Source: Sipunculus nudus
Lineage: Eukaryota > Annelida > Sipuncula > Golfingiida > Sipunculidae
Direction of reading: 5' to 3'
Assembly (NCBI GenBank): GCA_026874595.1
Contig: CM049318.1
Coordinates: 40,447,956-40,511,955 of the forward strand
DNA length: 64,000 nucleotides
Shown in pieces: positions 51,063-63,441 of this stretch. Every line of letters begins with the position of its first letter. Positions within the stretch are counted from its first letter, which is position 1. Both the position numbers and the translations under genes were made by a program. The notes beneath the pieces were generated by a model that was not told the origin of the DNA, made no database searches, and was given only the letters and a program-made list of their open reading frames with translations.

Positions 51063-51332
51063 TTATGTATCGATATCAGAGAATACTGTGAAACAACTTT
51101 TTGAACTTGTCTCAATTATATATGTTACATAAAATATGGGTAATGAATTCCATAATTTAGGTCCCTGATAAATAAAATGTTTCCGCATCATTTTAGTCCT
51201 AGCAAAAGGTATAAAACCTTTACAAAAACCTTCGTGTGATAAAAGTATAGTTCTGAACGAGTTTCTGCTGGGACGTAGTAAACCTGGCCCAATCAAATGA
51301 CAGGAAAGTCGGCCGCTCGTGCCATTGATCAA
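51063..51332 (-). pseudogene. C-terminal fragment of a non-LTR retrotransposon, antisense to the PAN-like gene
   Basis: The 89-codon frame contains YQGPKLWNSLP preceded by a basic, Arg-rich stretch and followed by a Ser-rich helix. This is the pattern seen at the very end of CR1/Jockey/RTE-type ORF2 proteins (GP-x-LWNSLP). It ends within 10 bp of the TATA box of the PAN-like gene, on the other strand. The resemblance covers a short motif only. Confidence 0.45.
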
Positions 51333-51340
51333 GCCTGGTC

Positions 51341-51348
51341 TATAAAAG
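51341..51348 (+). promoter_or_regulatory. TATA box of the PAN-like gene (copy C)
   Basis: TATAAAAG sits 77 bp before the chosen ATG, in a GC-richer stretch that is conserved in all three unit copies. Copy A keeps the same octamer at 2834-2841; copy B has TTTAAGAG in its place and has probably lost it. Confidence 0.6.
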
Positions 51349-51417
51349 CGGCTTGGACAGCGCAGCCGCCAACAACTTAATGTCTAAACGTCACCGGTTA
51401 TGTATATCCAATGTGGA

Positions 51418-51780
51418 ATGAAAATGGCGACCGCGTGTCCTGTTTTTACCTTACTGATTATCGTTATCGGCTTCTGTGTAAAAGAAACGAACTGTTTCAA
51501 AAGTTTCAAGGTGCTTGACACCAGTGTCACGACGGTTCCTTTCGTGAGTAAATCTCTGACTTCTTTAGAGGACTGTGCATTGCTGTGTCTCGCGTATGAG
51601 CCGGCCTGTCAGTCTCTGAAGTTTTCTGAAATTACTCAGATATGTGATTTGATAACTCTTACTGAGCTTACATCACTGGCTAGTAGTAACGGAGTACCTG
51701 GACTGCCCTCATCTCTGCCACTATCACCTGGAGGCGACAGTGTCACCATTGGCTTTGTCTTTTGGGAAAAACCGAATATA
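51418..51780 (+). CDS. First exon of a secreted PAN/Apple-like protein (partial gene)
   Basis: The exon opens at ATGAAAATG (an in-frame ATG at 51400 would add six residues) and stays open to AATATA followed by a GTAAGT donor at 51781. A signal peptide is clear (CPVFTLLIIVIGFC). The mature part carries the cysteine spacing and helix of a PAN/Apple-like domain (SLEDCALLCLAYEPACQSLK, then a further Cys in ICDLI) and a Pro/Ser/Gly-rich segment. PAN domains typically bind protein or carbohydrate partners outside the cell. A TATAAAAG box lies about 77 bp upstream. The rest of the gene was not found downstream in the window: the following intron is either very long or the gene is itself broken. The 5' part has two truncated copies, at 2834-2990 and 39720-39900. 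PAN assignment is by motif only. Confidence 0.6.
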
Positions 51781-54430
51781 GTAAGTTTATTGTTTTGATA
51801 TTTTCTCCTTTTTTTTGGTGAATAACAGTTCAACAGTCAGTTATTATTATATATGTTAAAACTTCGTATTAACAAGTCAATGTTGTGATGTTTTCTATAT
51901 ATCTATATATATATATATAAACAGGTGAAAAGTCCATTATTGTTAACGATGTTATAACTTCGTATTATCAGTTCATATTTTCGTTTGTTTTCCTATGCAA
52001 CCATTGAAACGCGTATTACTTTCAAGTTACATAACTTTGTATTCCAAGAACAAATGTATCGTCTCTTTAGTGCACTTACAGAATATAAAACAAGCAGCCG
52101 TTTCTTTCGAGTCAATTTTGTAAAAAAACAAAACAAATAAAACTACTAACAGCTAATGAATAATCATATACTGAAACATTTGTATTATAAAATGTTTCAC
52201 ACGACTTCAAACCTTTTGTTTAACTGACAACTAATTATTCACTATTTTTAAATTACCGTAACAATCGGCACACCACGTTTCATCTAAAGAGGCTTTATTT
52301 TCAATTCTGTACAATCCATATGGCGGGCACATTTGTAAAAATCCCCTGTCAACCACTGTCATTGAACCATCCATGATTAAATTAAAAATAACCCTCAAAG
52401 TTATGTGGTAGAGGGTTTAAATGCAAAACCGAAAGCGTGCGTGTGCGATGCGGACACTTATGCGGATATTTTGTGCGTGTGTCCATGAGATACGTTTTTC
52501 AGTGCGTTTTTAGGCCTTTCGCCCTCTTTCACCTCTACAAAATGGCACTTTCCGCATGCGTTTCCGCATGTGTTTCCGTACCCGCGGCTACATGGTCCGG
52601 TTTTCAGAAAACGCCCCGTTTCCGCACGCACTACGCACCGCATAAGTGGACACACTCCTTTATTCCATATGCGCAATTTAAACCGCGTCCGCATCCATAT
52701 CCGTATCCGTACCGCATATAAGTGGACACGCAGCTTAATCTTCTACGTCCTCTAGACAGCAAAGCAGCATGTATATGTCAGTCCAGTTACATCGATGTCT
52801 CCATGTCTCTCTTCAGTTACGTCTTTTGTTTTAAACCTACTAGCAGTATGCCCATTATTTCGACATGCGACCTGTGACATGTGACTTTAAGTGTTTACAC
52901 AAAATGACAGCCCCATGAGCGGTTTCAAGATATTGGAGAGAGTTTTGTTACCAGAAGACGTGTATCGGAAAATTATAGAATTTTTACAACGCCCAAATCT
53001 TCAAATTATAATATAATATCACTTCCTTAAGGGGCAACCACATGTCGTAGAACCTGGTCTACACATCATGTCGTCACTTCCTGTCTTTTTTTCAACCATT
53101 TTTTATTGTTTCTTTAAAAAATATCCAGTGCAATCTGAGATAAAAATTCTCTGACCAATTTGTTTTTTTCTTGGATAGGTTCCCAATAAAGTTCGTGTAA
53201 TCGTTGTAACAGCTATAAGCGAATCATTTCAATTAGCATGACCGCCATGGTTAGCGTTCTTTCCTCCCTCAGTTAAATGACTTTAAAGTATCCAAAACAC
53301 TGAAAATTCGGAGCTTCAGTATGAATCCCAAAGTAATCTGGTTTCCTTGATATTACATAACATCAATGCGAAGAATATTCGTTCTTAACACTGAACGTCT
53401 TTCAGATCGACAATGGAAACACGATCCTGGCATGCATTTCGCCCCTACCTAAGTGTGTCCTTTGTGTTTAATAGAACACGTATGGAGGAAAACAGTGGGC
53501 TAAGTGGTCTAAACATCCAAACATCCGCTACCTTCACAAGTGTCCAATACGTTATGCATACAGCCTTGTCGGGGTGTGTCTTCCGTGCTCACCTAATGGA
53601 CAAGGCGAGGTCACCTTTAAAAGTTCCTCATTCCTTATTTAGTAATATATAGGATAGGATCTTTTCTTGATTGATGATCATGTAGTCTTCTTATTATAGG
53701 GCGATGTTAATATGTTTTCTCTGTTTTTTAAATGAGATGTTCACAGTGAGATAACACGTGTTGTGTCTCGACAGGTAAAAAAAATTTAAAAAAAAAAAAA
53801 AAAATTGTCCGCTCATTCCATATTTTTGTCCTCATATGCAGAGGGTTATCCAGGTATGTCGCACGTGGCCACGGCCAAACCCCCCTTCCGACTACATATC
53901 ATACTGAAGTTAAAATTACCAGACGCAAGAAAAAATATAGCATGGAAAAAAAAAACTTTAAAATATATGTCAATTTTCATTACTGTACACTTTCATCTGC
54001 AATAATTAATACACGGAAATGTATCCGTTGGACATAATTTCTGAATCTGTCATGGTATAACTAAAAAAAATTCGGGATAAGAAATCATGGATTTTAAACT
54101 GATAATTAACGAGTTGGTTGTAATACTTCACTCTTTTTAACCCACTCCCTAATTTCATCAATGTTTCGGGAATTGTTTCTCTTGTTTTGTGTGTCAACGT
54201 TAAGTCTTTGCAGAATCTAAGGTTTTCTCTTATATTTTATTTCCATATATATATATATAATGAAAGATTACCTCATCATGAATTCCTGCGGCCAACCTCC
54301 TCCCAACCCCTCCCAAAATCGTCGGCACCCCCTTCGGTAAAATCTACGCCTCTGATATTTCCTCGTAGAACAATCAATTTTTGTTGTGTGGCATTAAAGG
54401 GACCTGTTTACATACCAGGTTTTTTTTTAA
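51781..54430. other. Non-coding region after the PAN-like first exon
   Basis: Probable first intron of the PAN-like gene, at least in its left part. No further PAN-like exon was recognised. Open frames such as 53413-53652 are short and lack family features. A run ending AAATCTACGCCTCTG at about 54355 looks like the end of another CAG...CTG element whose other end was not found. Confidence 0.5.
52428..52734. mobile_element. MITE with GCGGACACTTATGCGG-type inverted ends
   Basis: The left part carries ATGCGGACACTTATGCGG and the right end, reverse-complemented, GCTGCGTGTCCACTTATATG. Several internal copies of CCGCAT and GTCCAC lie in both orientations. The stretch is GC-richer than its surroundings. 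Exact ends and TSD are unclear. Confidence 0.45.
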
Positions 54431-54449
54431 ATATACATCGAACTAAGTG

Positions 54450-54668
54450 CATTCCCCTTGCAATATTATGGTATCAGCCAATAGTTATATCAAAAACGTC
54501 TGATTACTCCTGTACACGAGTGTAAATACAATTGCATCGGCGCGATCAGTAGTGCCAAACATAAACATAGTGCGCACGCCACCTGTTGGCCGCGAATTCT
54601 TTAAGCCTTAAGGCAATCTTGTCTGAACGGGCTACCCTCTATAAATATGTTTAAATAAATAAAAAAAT
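54450..54668 (+). mobile_element. 219-bp retroposon (SINE-like) with 18-bp target duplication
   Basis: TATACATCGAACTAAGTG occurs at 54432-54449 and 54669-54686 as a perfect target-site duplication. The body ends in an AAATAAATAAAAAAA tail, as expected for target-primed retrotransposition. No clear tRNA promoter boxes, so it could be a SINE or a 5'-truncated LINE. Confidence 0.7.
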
Positions 54669-54699
54669 TATACATCGAACTAAGTGATACAAAACTATA

Positions 54700-56545
54700 A
54701 ACTATAAATTTCTATATAAACCATTCTACCAGAGGTAATTAACGAATACCAGACGGGATTCATGGAAAATAGATATATAGGTGAAAATGTAAATAAAATA
54801 ACTAGTTTTATAAAATATGCTTACAAAAAAAAATTGAATACTATGTTAATGGCAGTAGATTTTGAAAAAGCGTTTGATTAACTTCAAATCGGTTAATGAT
54901 AAAATAAACAACATTTTATCTATATGGAATGCAAGAAAGCTTCCACCAATTGGTAAAATAACCTTATTGAAAAGCTGTATACTCTCTCAATTAATATACC
55001 ATTTATCAGTCCTCCCAACTCCCTGTACAGCTTCTATGAAACAGATTGAAACACGTTTATATAAATTTATATGGGGAAAACATTCAGACTTAATAAAAAG
55101 ACAGACATCAATTGCAACAATAGAGAAAGGGGGACTAAACATGTTTCACATTTCACCAAAAAAGCAGCATTAAAATTGACTTGGATCAATCGTTTATTAA
55201 ATTAAAGCCCTCACGATGCATGGAGAAAGTTAGTTTTAGGATTTTTAAAACTTGGAGAAACCTCGTTCTCATGTACTTTAGCCCCTGAAGATGTAAAAGA
55301 AATCATGACTCCCAAAGCTCCCTTTTGGGAAGAAATAATGTATCACTGGTGTAACTACAATTGTCATAATCCTTGTACATATGAAGATATCATGTCACAA
55401 CGTATTTGGTTCAATTCCCACATAAAAATACATAACAAAGTTTTATTTAAAAAAAAACTGTATTATAGTGGTGTTGTATATATAAAATATCTGGTAAAAC
55501 ATGCACAAAAGAAAGCTTGTTTCATAAGCTATCAAGAATTATGTAATAAATACAAATGTAATATCGACTTTCTTAACTATGCAAGTTTACTAAAAGCTAT
55601 TCGACATACTTGGAGGGAAAATCTACATAGTGGATATAAAGACATAATAACACCTATAGAATTAAATAGTAATATAAAAGAGTTTATAGACAATAATAAA
55701 GGTACTATCCAAATATACAATAAATTTGTTGATAAGCTAAAAGTAGCACCTTATAAAGTGATAACAAAATGGGAAAATGATTTAAATATATCAGATGAAG
55801 ATGTTTATCAGGGGTTCTCTAAGATTTATGTAACAACAATATCTTCAAATCTTCGCATGTTCAAGTATTATGTTCTACATAGAAGGCTTACATTAAAACC
55901 TTTTCTCTACAAAATAAACATAATTGATACAAACAAATGCACTTTTTGTAAAGAAATAGATGAATCATTGATGCACATTTTTTGGGAATGCCCATTCACC
56001 ATTAGTTTATAGTCAGACATTCAAAGATTTTTTAATGAGCAATCCTCTCGGGAATTAACATTGAAACTGACAGATTGCAATGTAGTACTTAGCAATAGTG
56101 AACATGTTTGGATGAATGTGCTTTCTTTAGTTACTAAAATATATATATTTATAATAGTAGATGTTATAAAACGAAACCAGCTTTCTAAGGCTTCCTGCCA
56201 TTCATTAATGAAGTCTGGACAATAGAAAAAAATGATAGCAACAAAGAGAGGAAGCTCCCTCAACATTAAAAGAAATGGTCAAATCTGCTCTGTTACATTC
56301 AGAATTAAATAAATAAAGGTTAATTGGTTAATTGAATGGAAAGACTTAATAATATGACAGTTATAATACCTGGAGAAATAGTTATGTAATAAGTTATGAA
56401 AAATAATTTGTGTGTTTTGTTTTGTCATGCATGTCCTTGTACGCTGTTCTCACATCATGTGTTTGTATAGTCTATGTCATGCTTCATATGTTAAGTCTGT
56501 AATATGTATATCTTTTGTGATTTATTTTCAATAAAAAAAAACTTC
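54700..56545 (+). mobile_element. Internally deleted LINE
   Basis: It begins inside the RT fingers (QTGFMENRYIGENVNKIT), reaches motif A (DFEKAFD, 54858-54878), and then jumps to the post-RT region. It ends with AATAAAAAAAAA at about 56531-56541. It is truncated at the 5' end and missing most of the RT palm. Confidence 0.7.
54858..56012 (+). pseudogene. LINE ORF2 remnants
   Basis: After DFEKAFD a deletion joins a different frame covering 54880-55173 (WNARKLPPIGKITLLK, LIYHLSVLPTP, KGGLNM). A second frame at 55305-56012 holds the C-terminal domain with a zinc motif CTFCKEIDESLMHIFWEC (C-x2-C-x8-H-x4-C). It shares architecture with the fragment at 9389-10243 and probably belongs to the same L1/Tx1-type group. 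It is broken by the internal deletion and at least one further frame change. Confidence 0.72.
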
Positions 56546-57206
56546 GGGGTTTTATATCACTACTTTATACATTTTTGTTCAGTAAAGTATAAATATAAAC
56601 TTGTAACGTGTTCCTTGATCTCTGATCCTATATGAACCCATTGAACAACAGCGGCGAAGTTGCCATCTTGGTGAACTGTATGTGTTATAAAAGAATATAT
56701 GTTACTCATTATGCTCCTTTAAAAGCTCTAAGTAACGATAGCCTTCCATATAATCAATATTTCAGTTAATACACAATAAAGAGTTGCCACTTACCCGATT
56801 CAATTCACATAGCGTGATGCATGGGGAGTTGGGTAAGTGACCGCAAAGTTGTGGGTTCTAGTCCCGTTCAAACTCCTCGCCAAACGCTTTACCACAAGAG
56901 TGCGCCGGCAAATGTATAAAACGAATAGAAATCAAGCATTTAATTGTTGGCTTGTGTTTTCTGCTCTCAAGGGGGCGAGGAGAGTTATAGGATTTTACTG
57001 GCCTCAATGCCTCAAAGTGAATAGTTGCACATCCCTTCCATTGTCAGTATATATGACTACTGACACTACCTACAGATTACCTTTTAAACCCCTAATGAAA
57101 AATCGTTGTCTTTATTCTTCTTAACTAAACACCTTAATCTGAACAAAGAAGAAATTGCTTACGTCCCATATGTAGGAATCATTTAACTTGGTGTCTGTTA
57201 CATGCA

Positions 57207-57210
<4 letters not shown>

Positions 57211-57254
<44 letters not shown>
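57211..57254. repeat. (TA)n microsatellite
   Basis: About 22 TA units, 220 bp before the tract that hosts the solo LTR. Confidence 0.9.
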
Positions 57255-57257
<3 letters not shown>

Positions 57258-57473
57258 CTATCGAACGCACTAACCAATAGCGGATTGTAACTGTTTATAG
57301 TTTATAACAGTAGTAAGACACACCTGGGGTTGTATATTGTTAGTTAACATGTTTATTTTTGACAAAAGACATTTCTAATGTAGCATCCGGTAATCAAATT
57401 AAGAGGTTTCCCATGGCCCAATGGCAAAACTGTAAATGTTATTTACATACATACATACACACATATATATATT

Positions 57474-57477
<4 letters not shown>

Positions 57478-57522
<45 letters not shown>
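57478..57522. repeat. (TA)n microsatellite hosting the solo LTR
   Basis: About 22 TA units ending directly at the LTR. Confidence 0.9.
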
Positions 57523-57523
<1 letters not shown>

Positions 57524-57525
<2 letters not shown>

Positions 57526-58368
57526 TTACAGGTGCCCTTTTATTGTGTGCAGCGGTCTTGCATGTGTTTCTTTTATTGTGCGCAGGGGAGTTCTATGCGT
57601 TGTTGACATTTGGTTGGTGCCACGCGTAGCTCGTGTTGTAGCGGCCTCGCCTGGTCGGATGTTTCAGGCTCGGTTTAATCCGCATTGGTTGAACCCTGGC
57701 GTGTATATACAGAGCGTTCTTGTTCTAGTATGTGCTTTGAGCGTGTTTATTATGTTAGGTTCTTTAGATTGTTTGAGGAATGGAAAATTCTCGGCTTGAG
57801 GTGAAAAGTTATATAAAGAGGCTGTGTTTTAAAGCCGGAAGAGAGTCGAGAGAATATTCCAGCGGATACAGTGTTAGTCAGTTTGTGGGACCTATTCCGA
57901 TAAGTGCAGCAATTATAGATTTTTTCAGATTTTCTTCTGGATTTGTGACGAATCTTATTTGGTCTTCAGTTTACTTTCGGGATTGTTACAAGAGCTTTAC
58001 AATGGACTTTAATCTCCGAGAGAATTTGAGTGAACTGTTCGTCCGGCTTATACATTTTAAAGGACTTATTACTGTGACAGTGGTGGTATCCAGGTACTGT
58101 GCATTTTTTTTTTTTTTTACTGTGTGATTGCATTGATTTGTTGTTATACCGCTGTTATACTGTTTAATTGTATTGATTTAGTGTATCATAATGTTAGGGT
58201 TGTTTTAAGAATAAATTATGGTTATTTGTTAACAAAAAAAATGACTTCTTTATTCATTCCCCTAGACATTTCACGCTGCCTAGTGTTACAGGATCTGCTT
58301 TTTTTTCTCCATTATAAAATTTATGTTCATCACGCATACGTGATCTGTCTATATTAGGTTCCGTAACA
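57524..58368 (+). mobile_element. Solo LTR of the Gmr1-like family
   Basis: 845 bp from TGTTACAGGTGCCC to GGTTCCGTAACA, matching the LTRs at 32557-33306 and 38337-39119 in inverse orientation. It has the TATATAAAG box (57810-57818) but no internal region. It is flanked by (TA)n at left (57478-57522) and an AT/GT-rich tract at right. It supplies the complete LTR end that is missing from the 3' LTR of the internal element. The small open frames inside (57545-58357) are not genes. Confidence 0.82.
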
Positions 58369-58965
58369 ATATGTATATATATGTGTGTGTGTGTGTATTC
58401 AGTTCAAAGTAGCATTTATTGCTTGGAGCATAGTACTCGATACAGCTAAGGTAGAGCAGGTATATATATTCATATATGTAAATATATTCAACGCCACGTA
58501 CTTTCACGATTCAAAAGTACTGTGCAAACAATGACAAAGTACGTTTGTCATGTACGTCGAAATGTCGGCCGACTTGGCCTTGGAATGCCTCAAATATTGA
58601 CCTAATCGATAATGAGAAAACCCCTTTGAAAAAGGTTCTGAAAGGGGGACGAAATCCCTGGAACCCCCTCCTAACCCCGGTCCGCTACTGCTCAGCTATA
58701 CCAGAATGGATTTTTAAGGCGACCTCTTTGGAATGGATTGGTCAAGAATGTTTGATAAATAGTGACCCGTCTCTATCTTTAGGGATGCTCTTGAGGATTC
58801 TGTGCTCCCGATCTTTATCATTCCATTTAAACCAAAATTAACCGATGTGAAAAATATCGATTTTAAACAAATACACCACCAGTCTTAATGCAACGAGTAA
58901 AGGATTATACCTGTATATTAGACTATGAGAATATTAGTGTTATCTCTCTCTCTCTCTACACATGT

Positions 58966-58968
<3 letters not shown>

Positions 58969-59034
<66 letters not shown>
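58969..59034. repeat. (CA)n-(TA)n compound microsatellite
   Basis: A short CA run followed by about 27 TA units. It produces the Tyr-Ile-repeat frames in this region. Confidence 0.9.
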
Positions 59035-59039
<5 letters not shown>

Positions 59040-60690
59040 TCGAACGCTTCAGCTTCAAAACCGAGCGTGCGAAATATTCTTCAAGCATCATCCCGGTATT
59101 CCTGAAACCCCTTATATATATATATTATGTCACTGCATTGCCTTGTATGACATATCCATTGCATTATTTATAGAGGAATTAATGTACAACAACCTTAATC
59201 TAACAGACCAGCGAAGCCTCCGCCAGGCCGCAGGTTATTGTTTTTCCTCGGTTGGTTGGTTCGTTGTTGAGTCTGTTAGAAACTTAAGGAGGATTTGATC
59301 GTGGAGGATTATGGTACACCCAAGTGACAATCCATTCAGTTTCGGAGGAAATCTGAATTACTGTAATATATTCCAGTTCAAAGGAGTATATATCATTGAA
59401 AAAGGCTGATTTATTTTGCCACCGGCAGAACCCCCTCTATTCATTAGTATGAGGTGGCAGCGTTTGTTCATCAGTCTACCGGGTTTACCCTGTTGCTGAA
59501 GTCTGACGCTGTGTAAAAAAAAAGTTTACATTTAATCCGAGGATCCTGTCTGGGGTATTCATGTTGAAGAACGTCTCCACAATCTATAAACAGTCTATTT
59601 TTGGACCGCTAACCAGGGGGATTTATATCCAAATTACAATAGATCTGTAATATAATAGAAAATAATTATATATGAAGCATCATAAAAAATATTAATAGTA
59701 ATGTTATGACAAAAGAAAGGACTGGAACAGAATACAGACACAATTCTTTTGTGCTTCTAGTAAGCTAAAGATGGAATACAACGAGTGATGGAGAGGTCTA
59801 CATAACAGCAGGCCCTGGACAAGTTAATGAACACTATTTTGCAACTGCCTTTGATCATACATTCTGATTTTATGCGGGCACCTCGTGATTCTGAATTCTT
59901 CGGTTTGAGAAGGGCTGAGACGAGGCAATTTTAATAGATTTTTTAAGCAGAAGAGGATTACATAGCCGTGAGCCAGGATACCTAATAAGTTCAAGTATTG
60001 CTCATGTTTACATTGCTACAGAAGGGGAGAGCTAAGTACACTATTCGCCTGTGACTGATCATAATACATACTTACAGCAGAATAAAAAAGCTGTTCACTG
60101 ATCGCGTGCAAACAATGAGGACGGAGAGATTAAACAGAGATTACACGACTACCCTTTCCGCAAAAGAGTAATCAAATGACGTTTTATCTTGTGGTCCGCA
60201 TTACAATAACGTTTTACTTTAACTCAATCTTTTTTAGGCTAGTAACGGTACACAGATTGTCCCATATTTCTTGGTTACGTGCGTTACCGTCCTTTTCATG
60301 TATATGGTACAATGACAATGATCTTATACTTTTTACGGAAAACATGACAGGAAAAACCCTCTATAAATCAGCTAATATTTCATCATCAACTTGTACCATA
60401 TACTGGATTTGACCATTTATTCTAAAGGACTGTCAGTGTGAGTAGGTTAAATATATAAACTCTCCCCTCTTTTTTTCTTATTATTCTATTTGCTTTTATA
60501 TTTTTTAAATTTGACTAAGTATGTACATCTTCAGAATTCCATTCCGGTTTCATACCACGTGACAGGAAAGTAGCACACGCTTCCTCTCATTTTATATCCT
60601 GACTACTGCACCTGCTAGTCCCGGATAGGGAATCGTAAAATTATATATATATAGAGAGAGTAGAATATGTCACTCAGAGACGCTAAAAAT
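59035..60690. other. Non-coding, no feature recognised
   Basis: AT-rich unique-looking sequence. Frames up to 78 codons (60176-60412) carry no recognisable family motif. Confidence 0.5.
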
Positions 60691-60692
60691 GG

Positions 60693-60723
<31 letters not shown>

Positions 60724-60724
60724 C

Positions 60725-60777
<53 letters not shown>
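60690..60777. repeat. Interrupted (TA)n microsatellite
   Basis: Long TA array with a few interruptions. It is followed at about 60790-60820 by a MITE-like end (TTGACGCCACTG) whose partner end was not located. Confidence 0.85.
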
Positions 60778-60780
<3 letters not shown>

Positions 60781-60824
60781 TAAGTCATCCCCCAACCCTG
60801 GAAAAAAATTGACGCCACTGGTTC

Positions 60825-63010
60825 CCATCGCTCGATCATAAGAACTCCTGAAAGGCGTACTCGTCTATGAGTGAACCACAGCCGCGGGGCGCGATGCACA
60901 CAAGTACCGGTTCTCAACATTGAACTATTATACAATGCTGGATCCTCCGGTTTATTGCATTATCCAGGATACAAAATTAATTGCTTCAATAACGTTATTC
61001 AGTATAACTAACTTACTTTTCCATTCAATGTCAAAATTACAAGGATAGCCTAAGTGGGTTTGTTGGACAAACATCATGTTAAAATGTCACGTTCATCATA
61101 TATCCTTTAACAATTTAAGTATCATACAACAGGTATAATGTGAATTGTTAAGTTCAAACCCGATATACATGTCATTTACTAATGGAATATAAAGATAATT
61201 AAACACCGGCACAATAACTTATATAATGAATATTCATATAATCCGAAACGTACTACGCACACAACGGCGGAACCAAGTGGATTGGGGGCTCAAGTGGTAA
61301 AACCAAACCCCTTTATTGAGAAAATTGCCTTTTTGCACTGGTTTCTCCGTCTTTTTATGGGATAACCCGTAAACCCAGCGAATCGTCAATTTAATGTAAG
61401 AAATAAAACAGGATCTTGTGTATATCTTTCTTACCTTGAATCGAAGTATTTTAAATGGTCATTAAAGCTACATTTGAGATCCGTTGATAGGCTAGACATC
61501 TTGGATTCCTACGTTGTGCAATAGGTGTAGTTGCCGGTTCTTAAATACACTTATATCAAACCCTTTGAATTTATCATGGGAAGTCCCATCTTTAGTGAAC
61601 ATCTTAAAAACTTAAGCACCGTCACACGATGCAATTTTCTACACATGCTCTGTGATACCCAAGAAAAAGGTAAAAACTGCATATAAAGCATCCATAACGA
61701 ATTTAAGTCGCGAAGGAAATCGCTGGGCTTTTGCAATAAACTGTGGACGCGTCTTAAAAATACCTTAGGAAATCATGGACAATATTTAGCAAATCACAGC
61801 GTATGTGTAGTATTGGCAGAAAGTCCTAACAGTTGCAGACAATAGATTTTATTTGTGTAAACGTCAATTCCGAGTTTTGTTAGGTGGTCGTTCTTCGACA
61901 CGGTTTCCTGCTGTTGTTGACGATTCTCGCAGAAAAAAATGAAGAAAATGGTAACACATGGTTGCGTAAAAACACAGAAATTGTCGCATCGTGTGAAATT
62001 GTAACAAATCATAAGCGGTCGATTCATTTGAAAGCGTACATGACAAGTTTCATTAAAATAAAAAACTTAGTGTAAGATATCGCATGAATTTATCGTGGGT
62101 TTTGGTAATGTAAAAATTTGTCTCCAAATCGTGATATACGTAGGAAATTGTAAACAACAGTAACAAATCTCAAATTATATGGAGAAGTAGCCGTGAATAG
62201 ACGATTCTGTAGGCACTTTAATTGGGCTGGTAAGTCTAACTTGAGTCGTGATACAAGCCATAGTAGCAGATATGGATTGCAGTGGTCTTTCATCATGTTG
62301 AATATATCCCGTGGTGAACAACCCATAATCATAACAATAAGTTACGATTGATGAATTAACTCAAAAGAATACATGTGAACTCACAACCACAACTAAAACT
62401 ACGTCTCGACGGTAACATGTCCCATCCTGTATCCCGTACAAGCTGGCTGCGTCCAGTAACCCGTGCGAGCCACACACATGCGAAGGGATTTACCAATATG
62501 TTGAGTTAAATCGGATATTTACTCGCTCGAGCTAGGTCTTCTTAGGAAGTATATTAAAAAGTTTACATGCAGTTTATTTTCAAAATGCTTGCTTCTAGAT
62601 TCGATTTTTAATCTATAAATAAAGATTAGTGAGTTAATGAAATGATTGAGAATGTGAAATATCAAATATACTTTCAATTATTAGAATAATTGTCAATTGA
62701 AAATAATTATATCAAACTCGATACTAGTAGTTGTGTAGTTTGTGGGATCAGTCTCGTCTCATTCACGCCGGACAGTTTTCAGTATTTAAAGCTCAAGGAA
62801 ACTTGTCCTTCGAGATCAACAATCCTCGAGAACCAATTATTCCGAGATCCGTGAGTTGTCAAGACCAGCACTTACAGCGACACCATTATACAGGCGGTCT
62901 CGAGACCTGCACTCCTTATAAACACTTATATCCAGATCGGTATATGGTCAGCCGTACTTGGTTGACTGTGAATAGTCCCGTGTTGTTTTTGTTGGATTAA
63001 TATAATTTGC
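60825..63010. other. Non-coding, no feature recognised
   Basis: No frame longer than about 90 codons. The frame at 62731-63000 has no recognisable domain, signal peptide or splice context. Confidence 0.5.
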
Positions 63011-63014
63011 AACG

Positions 63015-63441
63015 CAGTGGCGTAATTTTATCTTCGTGAGGGGGGGGGGGGGGGAGGGGGGGGTTACTCGAAGACACACACAAACGCACACACACACACA
63101 CATGTACACACACACATATATATACCTTTTAACGACACATTTCAAATATATATACGGAATCACATTTCAAATATCTATAGGGTTTAAGAAAATAAGGTAT
63201 TATGTTCCAGGCCATTCTAAATGAAGTTTTGAAAAAAAATCATATTTAACTAATACATGGAACCAAAGTCTATAAATCTATTCATTAATATATTTCATTT
63301 GTAATATATAAATATTTTTTTCTGAATAGTTTGTGCGTGGAGGAGGGGGGGGGGGGGTGATAAAAATTACCAAGAACCCACCATACCCCCCCCCCCCCGC
63401 CTACCCCCCCCCCCCCCCCCACCCCCGCATTGACGCCCCTG
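63015..63441. mobile_element. MITE with CAGTGGCGTA/CAGGGGCGTC ends
   Basis: Left end CAGTGGCGTAATTTTATC and right end, reverse-complemented, CAGGGGCGTCAATGCGGG. Both are followed by long G (or C) tracts (63040-63063, 63341-63420). Target duplication is not clear. A (CA)n tract lies at 63076-63121. Confidence 0.45.

Larger units (their letters stand above)
46290..51510 (+). repeat. Segmental duplication, flank copy C
   Basis: Third copy of the PEBP upstream flank plus PAN-like promoter. It is the only copy that runs on into a complete PAN-like first exon. It carries a private insertion at about 46915-47580 and a 1.6-kb CAG...CTG element at 47694-49330. No second PEBP gene follows it on the right. 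Confidence 0.8.

Noticed and set aside
56815-56880. Possible tRNA-like B box (GTGGGTTCTAGTCCCGTTC)
   Set aside because: No cloverleaf or convincing A box could be built; perhaps a decayed tRNA-derived SINE, but unsupported.
57545-58127. Open frames of 84 and 115 codons
   Set aside because: They lie wholly within the solo LTR and have no counterpart in the other LTR copies' frames.
58888-59298. 136-codon frame with a Tyr-Ile repeat
   Set aside because: The repeat is a translated (TA)n microsatellite; the same effect occurs at 2076-2282, 28075-28390 and 43811-44264.
62731-63000. 89-codon frame near the right edge
   Set aside because: No signal peptide, domain or splice context; the length is compatible with chance in non-coding DNA.
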